From Zygotorulaspora mrakii (lineage: Eukaryota > Ascomycota > Saccharomycetes > Saccharomycetales > Saccharomycetaceae), in the NCBI RefSeq assembly GCF_013402915.1, contig NC_050721.1:310001-374000 (forward strand): a DNA stretch of 64,000 nt. Reading direction: 5' to 3'. Numbering within the stretch: the stretch's first letter is position 1; each line of letters starts with the position of its first letter. The position numbers and the translations under genes were made by a program. The notes under the pieces were generated by a model, which worked only from the letters and a program-made list of their open reading frames with translations, searched no databases and had not been told where the DNA came from. Below are positions 1 through 12,532 of the stretch, piece after piece.

Positions 1-73
1 GGACGTGTCGGCAAAGTCACGAAAACCCACATCGAAGGAAATAAGGGACGAGAAGGACACGGAGGGCTGACAC

Positions 74-81
74 CCGGGTAA
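74..81 (+). promoter_or_regulatory. Consensus Reb1 binding site
   Basis: CCGGGTAA is an exact match to the Reb1 core (TTACCCGG on the other strand). The gene it serves would lie left of the window or is unknown. The match is seen; binding is inferred. Confidence 0.45.
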
Positions 82-1095
82 TGTGGCCGATGCAGCCCTG
101 GAGATGGCTGGCAAACGCTTCTATGCTAGGGTACGTCCGGAAGGGAACTCTCCGCAGCTCCGGACAGTACAATCATACAGCTGTACCTTTAGTTCCATTG
201 TCCGGATAGACTGGTGCTCTTCTCGGAGAGTATCGGATACCGCCGGACACCCTCGCGGGGCACAACATGACGTATTCCCCAGTGCGGTGCATTTTGCGAA
301 GCAGCTCTGAGGTTCCAGAACACGCACAGTCTCGAGCACGCCGCATTCTGTTCTTGGATGGGTCCGGGATAATGCTGATTGGCTGTCAGGTAGTCAGAAG
401 TAAGTAGATTGATGGGCAGTCGTCATTGTAGTTTGGTGGTGCTGGTGATGGGTCTGTGGTGGCCGTCGAAAAAGTGAATTGGTAATTCTAAATTGGAAAT
501 TCTACGCGGGATTTCAGAGGAAATAGGAGGTGCCGCTATGGCCGCTCGCAGGGGTTGGGATAACGGAGTAGCGAGACATCGTCGGGAGTTGCAAGGCGAA
601 TGCTCGGGCTGGTGTTGCGGTCTATACGGTTCTTCCTGTTGCAAAAGGGACAGGGAAAAGCGGCGCTCGCAGGAACGGCGCGCGCAGCGTGCTCCAATTT
701 AATAGATTTTTTTAATGATTTATCACCATTTGAGTTTAATGTCTATGTCGGCGATCGTGAAATAAGGTTTCTCTTCTCGGGAATCTTGACGATCAGCGGC
801 TGCTGTTCCCGCTTTGATGCGGCGGTGCCTGTACGACTGACAGTTGCGGAGAATGCGGGACGAATGCATGGGGACGGCGGTGAGAGCGTTTGCCTGGGCT
901 GTGAAAAACAACATCGTCGTGCCAAGAAGTGTCAAGAAGTGGCAAGATGTGTCGACGAAGCTCGGTGCCGTGTCCCAGGACCTGCATGTGCTGGGATCTA
1001 CACGACAAGAAAACGGAAGTCGTGTGCTAATGCAGAAGCATCAAGGGCCGGCGAGCTATGGAGGAGCGGAAACACCTAGCCGTCAAGCACTGTAG

Positions 1096-1103
1096 CACGT
1101 GAC
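1096..1103. promoter_or_regulatory. CACGTGAC box (Cbf1-type E-box)
   Basis: CACGTGAC, the reverse complement of GTCACGTG, fits the Cbf1/CDEI consensus RTCACRTG. It lies about 710 bp before SWI1. The AT-rich CDEII and CDEIII of a point centromere are not next to it, so a Cbf1 promoter-type site is the better reading. Confidence 0.35.
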
Positions 1104-1580
1104 CAAGTGGAACTGAAGCTCTACGGGCTAAAATTACGTACAGCAGCGTGCAGCCAATCGCCTTTAGATGCTGCAGGAATTGTGCGACCACTAGTGAAAG
1201 AGACCTGGAGTTCCCCTGTGGGACCCGTAGGTTGCTCAGAGGCTCGCATTTCTACTGGGGCTATGCAAGACGCCTTTGGTCACCTTCAAACACGCTGTTA
1301 GAGGTCGCTCGCGCTTGCGCATTGTTACCATCAGGATACGAACGCGCTCTAGCGGCTGACCTGTGCTGATATGTTCAATGGAGTGGCGCGCATTGGAAGC
1401 AAATTAACAGCTCTTACAAAACAATAAAGGAAGCAGTGGCTCGAATCAATAGAGCTCCCCTCAGTACGCCGAATTGGCGCTAGTACAAGCGCATATTGGG
1501 TAATTTAGGATTATTTGCTCGACTTTGTTCGCCAAGGTAGGTCAGATTTACAAAGTTTATATGCATAGTACATGCAAGGT

Positions 1581-1587
1581 CGGGTAA
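1581..1587 (+). promoter_or_regulatory. Reb1 site upstream of SWI1
   Basis: CGGGTAA lies about 225 bp before the SWI1 ATG, where Reb1 general regulatory factor sites usually sit. The gene for Reb1 itself is in this window (50481-52394). Confidence 0.5.
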
Positions 1588-1810
1588 TACAGTTTCGCGC
1601 GGACATTTTCTTTCACGCGCGAACAATAAACAATTTGAACCAGCAAAGTCATTATTGAGGATGAAATAGCTTGATAAGTGGGGAACCATATCACGACTCA
1701 TTCGTTGCCTTTCGAAGTGACGCCTTTCTTTGACATAAGATATTGTTGTAAAAGTCAGGTCATCTGTTAGAGATTCTCGCTCCCCTTTAAAGCATTTTTT
1801 ACCGACGGGA

Positions 1811-4800
1811 ATGGATTTCTTCAACCCGGGCAACGATGATGCTGACCAGAATAATGGCATGAATACAGGCAATGACGATTACATGAATTTTTTTGAAACG
1901 AAGTCCAACCACGATAATGATTCAACAAGTTTATCGCCACAGGCAATCCTGGCCAGAAACTTAACTTCGGAAATATCTAAAGTTCCCAGCAATAATGTAG
2001 GCAATATGAGCCATATGTCAATGTCACCACAGCAAGTCTTTTCACCCATGAGCAACCCAAATAATGTCAATAACAGTCCAGCAGTTAGTGCTGCCACTCC
2101 TCAGCAAATTTTGATGCTGAATAATAACAATAATATTACTAATAGTGGTGATACTGCTAATCCTGTGCATGTTCTCTCCAATCATGCTTCGCCAGCAGTA
2201 ATCAATGCAAACCCTATAAATGGTACACCACAAAATTCTGAAGTCTCAAATGATAACACTCCAAGGAATAGTGTCTTTAGCGATAGAGCTGCAATGTTCG
2301 CGGCGCTACAACAAAAACAGCAACAACAAGCTCAGCAGCAGGCTCAGAGACAACAACAGCAACAGGCCCAGCAACAGGCCCAGCAACAGGCCCAGCAACA
2401 GGCCCAACAACAGGCTCAGCAACAGGCCCAACAACAGGCTCAGCAACAGGCTCAGCAACAGGCTCAGCAACAGGCTCAGCAACAGTCACAATTTCAGCAA
2501 CAAACACAATTCCAGCGACAAGTACAGCAACAACAGCAACAACAGCAACAACAACGGCAGCAGCAGCATTTGCATCAACAACAACTTAGACAAAGGCAGC
2601 AAGCTCAACAACAGGCTCAACAACAGGCTCAACAACAGGCGCTACAGCAGCAGCGAGTGCAACAGCACGCGCATCAGTTAGCACAGCAACGAGCACAGGA
2701 ACAAGCACAGGAACAAGCACAGCTACAGGCGCAGCAGCAAGCCCAACAGCAAGCCCACACTCAACAACAGCTTCCTCCACAGATACAACGACAGTTTCAA
2801 CAGCAAGCACAGTTTCAACAGCAAGCACAGCAAGCACAGCATGCACAGCAGCAGAAGGTACAACAGACTCAACAGCAGCAGCAGCAACCAAATAATAATT
2901 CTCCATTAGGTCAATGGGGCTCCATTTTGCACAGTCTGCACCCTGATATACAGAAAAAGATTTCATTTGAACTCAACAATAAACAATATGAACTGTTCAT
3001 GAAGTCCTTAATAGAAAACTGCAAAAGAACTAACACTCCATTCCAGTCCATACCTCAAATAAATGGTAGAAAACTATTTCTCCTCTACATGTTGGTACAA
3101 AGATTGGGTGGATATGAACAGATAACTAGAAATCAACAGTGGGATCTTTTGGCGCAAAAGTTACAAATTCCGGACTCGCAACAATTGGCAGCAGTGTATT
3201 ATAAAATAATATTACCATATGAACGATACCTGACGTCTGCCGAAGGACAGAGAGAGTCACAGGCCAAAAAAATTTTCTTTCAACAGTTTTTCCAAGAGCT
3301 CCTAAAGAAAATTCAACCTCATGTGAACAATCAGGACCCGCAATCACAGGCACAAATCCAGTCGCAATTGCAACCACAAACAGAGGCACAATCACAAGGA
3401 CAACCACAGCCTCAAACACAACTGCAAACACAACAACTGTCCCATGTTCAACAACAACTTCCGCGGTCTCAGCTTCAAATGCCAACATCTGATTCAGCAG
3501 GTGTGAATCCCATGATTCAAACAGCCAAGCAACAATTAAAAAATAATGTCAATGTACAGAAACCAAAGAAACCACGAAAGCCAAGGCAAAAGAAGAAGAC
3601 AAAGAAAGAACTGGAACAAGAGCGGAAAAAACAAGAAGAGCTTTTCAAGAGACAGCAGCAAACTCTTTTAGAGCAACGCAAACAACAGAAACTACTGATG
3701 GAACAACAAATCCAAAAGCAGAAAGAACTAGTCAAGCAGAAATATTTAGAAGAACTAGCAAAGTTGCCAAAAGTATACAAAAGAACGTTCGCTCGAAATT
3801 ATAAACCTTTGAAAAGATCCATTCAACTGGTTAACGGGTATGATATCAATTACATTTCTCAAATAGGAGAAAAAATTGATGCAAATAAGCCAATATTTTT
3901 ATTTCCTCCAGAATTAGGTTCCATTAACTTACATGCTCTAAATATGTCGTTGCAATCTAAAATGCTGGGAGAGATCAACACAGCCTTGAATACACTATTG
4001 GTCACAAGTGCAGATTCGATGTTGAAGATTAATCTGGACAAATATCCCGACTTACTGGATTCTATTTGTGTCCTAGCACTAGATTTATTATCTACTCTTT
4101 GTGAGAAGGAGGAAGCTGACGATAGTGAAAAGAAGAAATTTTACGATTTTAGGAAATGTAAAGATGCAAATTACTGCGAGGAGTATGATGTCGAATCCTA
4201 TCTTTCCTGCTCTGATGCACTTTGTTCTCGAAGTGATGGTCTAATCGATCAAGTATTTGAGGCTTACGTAAATAATGGATCAGAATACAAAGAACACAAT
4301 GATACTGTGAGCGTCCCAGTAGATTCCTTGACAGGTGCCGATTTGCAGCAGGTTCCTATCTCTTTGATAACTCCGGCAGCAACGCCGGTCAGCACAAATT
4401 TTGGAGTTGACTTATTACAGGGAAAGTCAGAGGAGGAAAAAGTGGTAAGAAGTGGATGTAAACCAAAAGAGTGGAATTTTATGCCCAATCCGGTTAGACT
4501 CTTGCCAGGCCAGTCATTATCGAAGCTTTACATTCCATCATATTTAGAGTCCTTACGCAACGTAACCGAAGAGATCAACACACCATTCACAAAAGTCAAT
4601 ACCAGAGGTGCCGAAGATAAAAACATTTTATTAACCGATCAACTATCAACTGTCTCAATGATTTTAAGGAACATATCCTTTTCAGAGAAGAATTCAAAAA
4701 TGATGGCTAAAAACAGTTTCCTGAGGAGATATATATCTGACTTAATATGGGCTTTATTTTTAAATCATGAGAAGTTTGTACTCAACAGGAAAGCCTTCAA

Positions 4801-5767
4801 TCTCAAAAAGGACTTGCTCATAATTTTAACTAACATTTCGCACGCCTATGAAGTTGCCGATAGGGTTGATTGCTTCTTACTTTTACTTTTGATGCTAAGC
4901 TTTGGAGAGCCGAAGAGATCCAAGGAACTTGAGTCGGTAGAACTTACATATCCCGAATTTTTGTTGAGTCTAGGAAGTTACCATGGGTTTTGCGTTGATG
5001 TATTAGCAAAACTGATGTCCTTAAATTATCCTAATAGACAATTTTTCATTGACGTATTCATGTTTTCCCTGGTAGGTGAAGAAAAGAGTACTTCCATTGG
5101 GTCTGAATGCTCCACCAATGATATGAACGATGACAGTGGTGTAATTCTAAAATTGCTGCATATTTTTAATAAGGGGGACAAATTCAAATTTCTGAATGAT
5201 GTTTTCTCTTTCTTAGTTTCTGTGATTCCTTTTATGCAGATAAATGCCGCACCTAACCTAATAGAAGAGGTAGCACCTGTTGTATCTCAAAGTCTGACAT
5301 GCATTTTGGCAATATTACATTTTTTTGATCTTAAAGAGTCCCTTAGATCTAATAATGACATCAAGAATTTACCGCTAATTTGGCTGACATCAAGTGAAAA
5401 TCTGGGCTACAATCTGCGACGTCTGAGTGATGTTTTAGGTAATCTTACCATACAAGCAGATAAAAACTCACTCCATATGAAAAAAATGCTTATTTCCATC
5501 AGCTGTAAGTGTATCGAAGTTACGAGGCTTTTAGTTCAGAAAAGCTTGGAGATATCGTCACATTTGGGACAAGAGAAGCGGAAAATCTGTGAAAGACTTG
5601 CTTCTATTCACGGTTTATTACCTTCGGAATCTTGGTGTGTTGCTCTATTATCAAATCCAGTGATCGATCCCTCTTATTCTAAACAAATTGAGTCTCTCTA
5701 TACCATGAGAAATGAGATATTGTCTTACCTTCGTGAGTGCTCGACTGGTGAAGGCGAAATCTCCTAA
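1811..5767 (+). CDS. SWI1: SWI/SNF chromatin-remodelling subunit Swi1
   Basis: Swi1 is the ARID-containing subunit of the nuclear SWI/SNF remodelling complex and helps target it to promoters. The 1318-residue product is close to the S. cerevisiae length. An Asn-rich N-terminus (about 1-165) is followed by a long Gln/Ala tract (about 168-375) with tandem QQAQ units. The ARID DNA-binding domain spans about 395-490, including NGRKLFLLYMLVQRLGGYE near 417. A second Gln/Pro stretch follows (about 505-575), then a very basic coiled coil (about 585-660). The rest is a helical armadillo-like C-terminus. The Q/N-rich half matches the prion-forming region of S. cerevisiae Swi1. The start is an ATG after an AT-rich leader. 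It converges on RAD1, about 630 bp away. Confidence 0.97.
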   Translation: MDFFNPGNDDADQNNGMNTGNDDYMNFFETKSNHDNDSTSLSPQAILARNLTSEISKVPSNNVGNMSHMSMSPQQVFSPMSNPNNVNNSPAVSAATPQQILMLNNNNNITNSGDTANPVHVLSNHASPAVINANPINGTPQNSEVSNDNTPRNSVFSDRAAMFAALQQKQQQQAQQQAQRQQQQQAQQQAQQQAQQQAQQQAQQQAQQQAQQQAQQQAQQQAQQQSQFQQQTQFQRQVQQQQQQQQQQRQQQHLHQQQLRQRQQAQQQAQQQAQQQALQQQRVQQHAHQLAQQRAQEQAQEQAQLQAQQQAQQQAHTQQQLPPQIQRQFQQQAQFQQQAQQAQHAQQQKVQQTQQQQQQPNNNSPLGQWGSILHSLHPDIQKKISFELNNKQYELFMKSLIENCKRTNTPFQSIPQINGRKLFLLYMLVQRLGGYEQITRNQQWDLLAQKLQIPDSQQLAAVYYKIILPYERYLTSAEGQRESQAKKIFFQQFFQELLKKIQPHVNNQDPQSQAQIQSQLQPQTEAQSQGQPQPQTQLQTQQLSHVQQQLPRSQLQMPTSDSAGVNPMIQTAKQQLKNNVNVQKPKKPRKPRQKKKTKKELEQERKKQEELFKRQQQTLLEQRKQQKLLMEQQIQKQKELVKQKYLEELAKLPKVYKRTFARNYKPLKRSIQLVNGYDINYISQIGEKIDANKPIFLFPPELGSINLHALNMSLQSKMLGEINTALNTLLVTSADSMLKINLDKYPDLLDSICVLALDLLSTLCEKEEADDSEKKKFYDFRKCKDANYCEEYDVESYLSCSDALCSRSDGLIDQVFEAYVNNGSEYKEHNDTVSVPVDSLTGADLQQVPISLITPAATPVSTNFGVDLLQGKSEEEKVVRSGCKPKEWNFMPNPVRLLPGQSLSKLYIPSYLESLRNVTEEINTPFTKVNTRGAEDKNILLTDQLSTVSMILRNISFSEKNSKMMAKNSFLRRYISDLIWALFLNHEKFVLNRKAFNLKKDLLIILTNISHAYEVADRVDCFLLLLLMLSFGEPKRSKELESVELTYPEFLLSLGSYHGFCVDVLAKLMSLNYPNRQFFIDVFMFSLVGEEKSTSIGSECSTNDMNDDSGVILKLLHIFNKGDKFKFLNDVFSFLVSVIPFMQINAAPNLIEEVAPVVSQSLTCILAILHFFDLKESLRSNNDIKNLPLIWLTSSENLGYNLRRLSDVLGNLTIQADKNSLHMKKMLISISCKCIEVTRLLVQKSLEISSHLGQEKRKICERLASIHGLLPSESWCVALLSNPVIDPSYSKQIESLYTMRNEILSYLRECSTGEGEIS
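2356..2487 (+). repeat. 12-bp tandem repeat coding QQAQ units in SWI1
   Basis: About ten tandem copies of a 12-bp unit (cagcaacaggcc with c/t variation at the last base) encode alternating Gln-Gln-Ala-Gln. The array is in frame and likely to vary in copy number between strains. It also opens long meaningless frames on other strands, such as 2277-2507 on the minus strand. Confidence 0.9.
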
Positions 5768-6398
5768 AATAAGTAAGTACATAATGTGTTCGAAATTTTA
5801 AGGCAGGTCTGGATTTGCAACGCAAGGAAAAATCATGGAAGCTCCTAATTCTTGTTATGAGTAGGAGGAGCTCCCGGGGATTTTTCGTTAATAGCAATAT
5901 CTTTAGAGCGTTCGAACTGTCGGTTTGAAGTAGGGAGGGACCTTAAATTTCCCCAAATGATTTTCATGGGTGCATTTGAAAAAGGAACTTCGATCGCATA
6001 TCATGCTAAAAGATTGTGCTAAAATCAGCAACTGATTAAATAACGTCCGTAAAATAATTACAAGCACCAGTAAAAATTTGGAATTTTCTGTTTTGAAATC
6101 GAAATTGGCCGAAGGTGACGACATATAATAGATGGGATCCCATGTAGATGTGATAATTTCAAATCTTGCGGACATGAAGAAACGAAATAGCTAGTTTTGT
6201 TAAGATGGCTTCTTACGTTTCTCATCTTTTTCAACATATTGTCCTTTTTAATAATGTGACACGAGCTGTGTACAGCTAAGTCCATAAAAGTTCCATGAGT
6301 TCCTCGACAGGTTCTTCCCGCCAAGCACGAAACACATCAATAAATACAATGAGGCACTTCCAAATACTTATGGTGGAGCTGCTTTGGGCTTGACTAGA
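5768..6398. other. Intergenic between SWI1 and RAD1
   Basis: This is the region between the convergent 3' ends. A 12-bp palindrome, ATGGGATCCCAT, lies near 6132-6143. An ATG-started frame at 5903-6175 (minus, 90 codons) has no recognisable features. In S. cerevisiae several genes separate SWI1 from RAD1; none is visible here. Confidence 0.6.
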
Positions 6399-9300
6399 TT
6401 AGAAGTCTTGATAATCCTGTTCACTGTCCCTTTTTTCCTGTTGCACATAGGCAAAGACCTTCTCACTCAAATTCTCGTCGCCCAGCAAATCTAGCAATTC
6501 ATCCTTGCCTAAAGATTCCAATTTGCTGTAGCGTTTGAATTCCTTTCTAAGATTAAAATAGTCGACTTTAGAGATACCAGGAACCTGCAACAATTTTGCA
6601 AACTTTTCTTGATTATTAGCTTTTTTGTCCTTGTTTTTACCATCAGTTTTAGATTTCTTTAAACCCAGCGTGACAGATTGGTTAGGATCTGGCTGTTCCC
6701 TACCTAGCTTCAGTTCTAGAATTATATTGACAGTCTGCAGAGGAGAGGACGACCAGATCATCCTCAGATTTGGGAACCTCATCACAATCTTCGAAAGTTC
6801 CATCTGGATTTCATCCTGAGATAATTTGCTAGAAATAGGATGAACAGCAGAGGACTCTTTACTGCGGTAACTTCTTCGTTCACTGAATGGTTCAAGCGAA
6901 AATGACTGCCCCTCCTCAAATTCAATTAAAAGTGTTGGATATCTGTAGTGGCTTGACATTTTTTTACATTGAGATATTAAGCGGTTATTTTGCAATGAGC
7001 CGATTAAATCTGATATGGACTTTCTTTCAATACAAATGTCCGGTGAAATAATGTAATCTCCTACAGTTAGCATACAGGGAACCACACGAACTCCATACCT
7101 GTACAGAAGTCCCGGTAAGCTAGCATTGAATTCTCGCGTATCAACAATAACGACATCCTGCGTCAGATCACCCAAAGCTGCTTGCCCGCCCGCAACTCTT
7201 GTACTCCTCTTTCTTAAGCGATTCATCTTCAATTTCCTTTCAGCCAGATTCTTATAGTGAGATAAATCATCATCAGCTTCGAAGTGGTGAGCCAGCATTG
7301 CATTCTCTCTAATTAATTTGGAAAATGCGTCTTTTTCTTTTTTGATGGCAGTCAAATGACCCTGTTCCTCGATACTGTCCCCATAATACATGAAAAAGAC
7401 TTTTGGTGGCATATCTCTATGGATTGCGCGGTGAATTTCGACCCTTCTGATGAAGGAAAGATCCGGTTCATATATTATAATAAAGGAAGGCATAATTTCC
7501 TGCAGCAATGCCTCATCATTTATATTATCGAACCTTTCAACAATTATCTGGTCACCGCAGTTGACATATTGATATTCTTCCAACCGAGAGTTCCAGACCT
7601 CTTTTGTCACCTCACTGTCGGCATACGGATGGAGACTATCAAGCTGTATATTTTCGCTGTCACTATAACTGGCAGATTCCGGGGTCTCTTCTTCGAAAGT
7701 CATAAATATACTCTCCTCCCCCGGAAGTTGTACGGACCCCAATTCCTCCTCAATATTGTACTGATCAATTACAGTCTCAATATCATCTCCAGATCCAGCA
7801 CTCTTTAATCTCTCAACAGCTGCGACAGCGGCTGCCCCTCTAGTTCGTCTTCTTTTAGTTAAAATTTGTTCCTTCGCGAATGCTGTACTCACATTTAGCT
7901 CAGCGTCCCTTTCTGGTTCTTTGTCATGAACTTCTTTAGCTATCTTCTTCCTCTCTTCTCTACCAGCACGATATAGTTGCAATTTTTGAAGCATATTATT
8001 TCTAAACCCGTTTTTGTTACTGGACATGCTGATGATCCTTGCTAGCTGTAGACACTCCGCTGAACTAGAGCACATGATGAGAGTTGGCCCAAAGATTTCT
8101 TTAACAGACCTTTGATAGGATATGTCATCTAAAATATGTATTAACTGTTCCCATTTTGGCAGTGTTTCTAAATTGTACTCACCATTTGTGTAGATCCTTT
8201 TCTTGGCATACGAGATAACGAGCTGGGATTCTTCCGCCATCAGCCAAGGCGATTCAGTGTATTTACGGGATACGGAAGGCCTATTAGCATCTAAGCTTTG
8301 CTGGACTTCCTCATAGAAATCGACCGAGTCACCGCAAATTAACAGCTTCATTAAATTCCTCAAAAAGCGAATATCTTTCACCAATTGCTTTGATTCCCAT
8401 GATATTCTATGCCAATTGGGAATCATGACGAAATCAATCGATTTCAAGAAATTTATATCCAATGCATTGTCCATATTCCAATAATCAAGAGCTAACTCTG
8501 GTGTTTTCCTTTTCAGCTCAGAAACGCACTTTTTCAGGCATTCGATGAGTCCAAATTGGATCTGAGACATAGAATTGGTCAATGAAACCTTCACTTCAAT
8601 TACCTTATTATTATCTGGCCCAATAGCATTATTCAGACAGTGGGAAATATCAACGCGGAATCTTGGCCATAATAGTACATTTTTCAACATCAGATCTTTC
8701 ATTTTTCTTTGCAGCGGAGAAAATTCCATGACAAATGATTCTGGAGCTTCAGAAAAAGCTTTGATGAAGCCCCATTTATTTTTTGATCGATATATTTCCA
8801 AAATAAATGTCTCATTTGAATACATTTTTAGTGTATCCACATTGAGAATCACCATACCCGTTATCTTACTTGGATGCACAATACCTGAGAGTAAATCAAC
8901 AATAAGAATTCTTGAAGTAATACTAAATATCCCGCCAGAAGAATATAGTTTTTTTCGTTTTTCCAGAGTTTGATTATCAGCAGATATCACATGAAAAGGT
9001 CTAGTATCCGTTTCACTAAATTCGTCCTCATTTATGTCGACTTTTTTGTCGCATCCCTCCAGCCAGGAGAGCTCTTGTAGCTCTTCACTTATTCTAATGT
9101 TATCAGTTGGTCTAGAATTGAGAACTAGAACCAGTGACCTCTTCAGGTCACCATCAATTACAGTGGGAGTTGCTAAAATATGGAGTAAGTTGGCCACTAT
9201 GCTCGCCATTCCTAGCCCCCTGCCCATTATCACTAGGGGATCATCAGTAGACAATGTGTTCTCGACAAGTTGTTGCTGATATGATAAAGGTAAATTTAAC

Positions 9301-9572
9301 TGGATATCGACCTGTCGAAGCTCATCCATGCTTGGCCTCAGGCCTATTTGCTCACCGATATCGGGAATCAAAGGATAAAGCGGTACCTCATCATCACCCT
9401 CATCAATAGGGTGATTTCTAATTTCTTCAGCTGATAAAAGGTCATTAGGCAATATCTGACTCTCGTAGTTTATATGCTTTTCCGCATTCTCATTGAAATC
9501 TTCAATTTGCCTAGATAATTCTAGCTGGAGTGACTCGTCGTCAGATTCATCCTGAACAAAAAGTGTGGACAT
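6399..9572 (-). CDS. RAD1: DNA repair endonuclease Rad1 (XPF homolog)
   Basis: Rad1 pairs with Rad10 to cut 5' of lesions in nucleotide excision repair and to trim 3' flaps in single-strand annealing, in the nucleus. The 1057-residue protein begins with a degenerate SF2 helicase-like part (about 80-740) without a functional Walker A. The ERCC4 nuclease domain follows (about 800-940), with VVIVDTREF, GDYI and the catalytic ERKSISD signature. A helix-hairpin-helix region (about 985-1045, LLQVPGISKVDYFNL) forms the Rad10 interface in the family. Length fits the family (about 1100 in S. cerevisiae). It is divergent from MET12 across a 221-bp shared promoter. Confidence 0.97.
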   Translation of the reverse strand: MSTLFVQDESDDESLQLELSRQIEDFNENAEKHINYESQILPNDLLSAEEIRNHPIDEGDDEVPLYPLIPDIGEQIGLRPSMDELRQVDIQLNLPLSYQQQLVENTLSTDDPLVIMGRGLGMASIVANLLHILATPTVIDGDLKRSLVLVLNSRPTDNIRISEELQELSWLEGCDKKVDINEDEFSETDTRPFHVISADNQTLEKRKKLYSSGGIFSITSRILIVDLLSGIVHPSKITGMVILNVDTLKMYSNETFILEIYRSKNKWGFIKAFSEAPESFVMEFSPLQRKMKDLMLKNVLLWPRFRVDISHCLNNAIGPDNNKVIEVKVSLTNSMSQIQFGLIECLKKCVSELKRKTPELALDYWNMDNALDINFLKSIDFVMIPNWHRISWESKQLVKDIRFLRNLMKLLICGDSVDFYEEVQQSLDANRPSVSRKYTESPWLMAEESQLVISYAKKRIYTNGEYNLETLPKWEQLIHILDDISYQRSVKEIFGPTLIMCSSSAECLQLARIISMSSNKNGFRNNMLQKLQLYRAGREERKKIAKEVHDKEPERDAELNVSTAFAKEQILTKRRRTRGAAAVAAVERLKSAGSGDDIETVIDQYNIEEELGSVQLPGEESIFMTFEEETPESASYSDSENIQLDSLHPYADSEVTKEVWNSRLEEYQYVNCGDQIIVERFDNINDEALLQEIMPSFIIIYEPDLSFIRRVEIHRAIHRDMPPKVFFMYYGDSIEEQGHLTAIKKEKDAFSKLIRENAMLAHHFEADDDLSHYKNLAERKLKMNRLRKRSTRVAGGQAALGDLTQDVVIVDTREFNASLPGLLYRYGVRVVPCMLTVGDYIISPDICIERKSISDLIGSLQNNRLISQCKKMSSHYRYPTLLIEFEEGQSFSLEPFSERRSYRSKESSAVHPISSKLSQDEIQMELSKIVMRFPNLRMIWSSSPLQTVNIILELKLGREQPDPNQSVTLGLKKSKTDGKNKDKKANNQEKFAKLLQVPGISKVDYFNLRKEFKRYSKLESLGKDELLDLLGDENLSEKVFAYVQQEKRDSEQDYQDF

Positions 9573-9724
9573 ATCAATGTAGTAGCATTCCCTTAATTAC
9601 GAAACAAAGATTTGTCGACTCGATATTAATTCTCTCTGATATATATTTCTATCTTTTAGGAAAATTCGGACCCTGTGTTAAATATCAAATTGCGTAAGGC
9701 GATGATTGAAAAGAAGTGAAGTAA

Positions 9725-11722
<1,998 letters not shown>

Positions 11723-11728
11723 ACTCGA

Positions 11729-12364
11729 TCAATTCTTCCTTTTTCTCCCGTTAACATTATTGTTGCAGTCTCTCTTTAGCTTGGAATCTAAGTAGTTGTA
11801 TAATTTTGACTCTCTATTTTCGTTCCAAATTCTATTAGTGCCACCTAAGAAAGAACAATCGGTATCTTTTACTATAAATACTCCTCTATTGAATGATGTG
11901 CCACTTTTAATTATTAATTTGGATCCTATCATGCACACATTGATCCACGGAATAATGTTGTAATTGATGGCGTAAAAGAATTTGCCCGATTTATCCTGTA
12001 AAGTGAGTTTGAATACATCTTTGCTGCCATACTTTTCTTTTGTAACAGAATCGTCGTTGTCCATATTCACTTCATGAATGACAACCCTTGAATTCTGTAG
12101 GCGGTCCACCCTCTGTTTTGCTGGGTCTAATTTATTATCTATATCATCCAATTGCGACATTTTGGACTGGCTAATATTTTCAATCATCAAGATTTGAAAT
12201 AAACAATCGTTCGGCAGTGTGGTAAACGGCTGTTGAATACAGTCCTTGTCTGACAGCCAGGTATCACGATCCAAAGCCCTCAACAGTGTTGAGTCTCTTG
12301 AACTCAAGGCAGACCGATCCAGAGAGCTCAATGCAGTTATATCCTCACTTAGTATACCGGACAT
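11729..12364 (-). CDS. RMI1: RecQ-mediated genome instability protein Rmi1
   Basis: Rmi1 is the OB-fold subunit of the Sgs1-Top3-Rmi1 complex that dissolves double Holliday junctions. The 211-residue protein is slightly shorter than in S. cerevisiae (241). The helical N-terminus carries a segment near PFTTLPNDCLFQILMIENIS. The OB-fold half includes FKLTLQDKSGKFFYAINY and PWINVCMIGSKLIIKSGT, followed by a basic tail NGRKRKN. Position beside MET12 supports the call. It is divergent from TRS23 over 168 bp. Confidence 0.93.
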   Translation of the reverse strand: MSGILSEDITALSSLDRSALSSRDSTLLRALDRDTWLSDKDCIQQPFTTLPNDCLFQILMIENISQSKMSQLDDIDNKLDPAKQRVDRLQNSRVVIHEVNMDNDDSVTKEKYGSKDVFKLTLQDKSGKFFYAINYNIIPWINVCMIGSKLIIKSGTSFNRGVFIVKDTDCSFLGGTNRIWNENRESKLYNYLDSKLKRDCNNNVNGRKRKN

Positions 12365-12532
12365 GCTTATATAGCTCTGGCATCCTTTTCCTGCTGATGC
12401 CGTATATTAAATTTTAGAGGACTAATATTTACTTTAGGTTTACTTGCGTATTTATGCAAAAAAAGCGAGATCGCCAAAATTTAACCAACAACACTTATTG
12501 TCAACAAAAGAAAGTGACAATAAAATAAGGCG

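Larger units (their letters stand above)
1..1810. other. GC-richer intergenic stretch, no credible gene
   Basis: This stretch precedes SWI1. Up to about 1.4 kb it is visibly richer in G+C than the flanking genes (31 of 60 bases at 1-60 and 32 of 60 at 601-660 by my count). Open frames here are short, overlap one another on both strands, and have the arginine- and cysteine-rich composition of chance frames in GC-rich DNA. The longest ATG-started one (600-1079, 159 codons) resembles no family I know. The last ~400 bp turn AT-rich and form the SWI1 promoter. A consensus Reb1 site and a CACGTG box are listed separately. I see no tRNA, LTR or telomeric repeat. Confidence 0.6.

Noticed and set aside
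600..1079. 159-codon ATG-started frame on the plus strand
   Set aside because: It lies in GC-rich DNA, overlaps other frames on both strands, and has a composition (Arg, Cys, Ala) and breaks unlike any family I know.
1480..1872. 130-codon minus-strand frame overlapping the SWI1 start
   Set aside because: It runs antisense through the SWI1 promoter and first codons and has no recognisable features.
2220..2681. Long alternative frames through the SWI1 Gln repeat
   Set aside because: Tandem 12-bp repeats keep all frames open; the products are simple repeats such as SNRP and VAEP units.
5903..6175. 90-codon minus-strand frame between SWI1 and RAD1
   Set aside because: AT-rich, no domain, and located in the overlapping 3' regions of two convergent genes.
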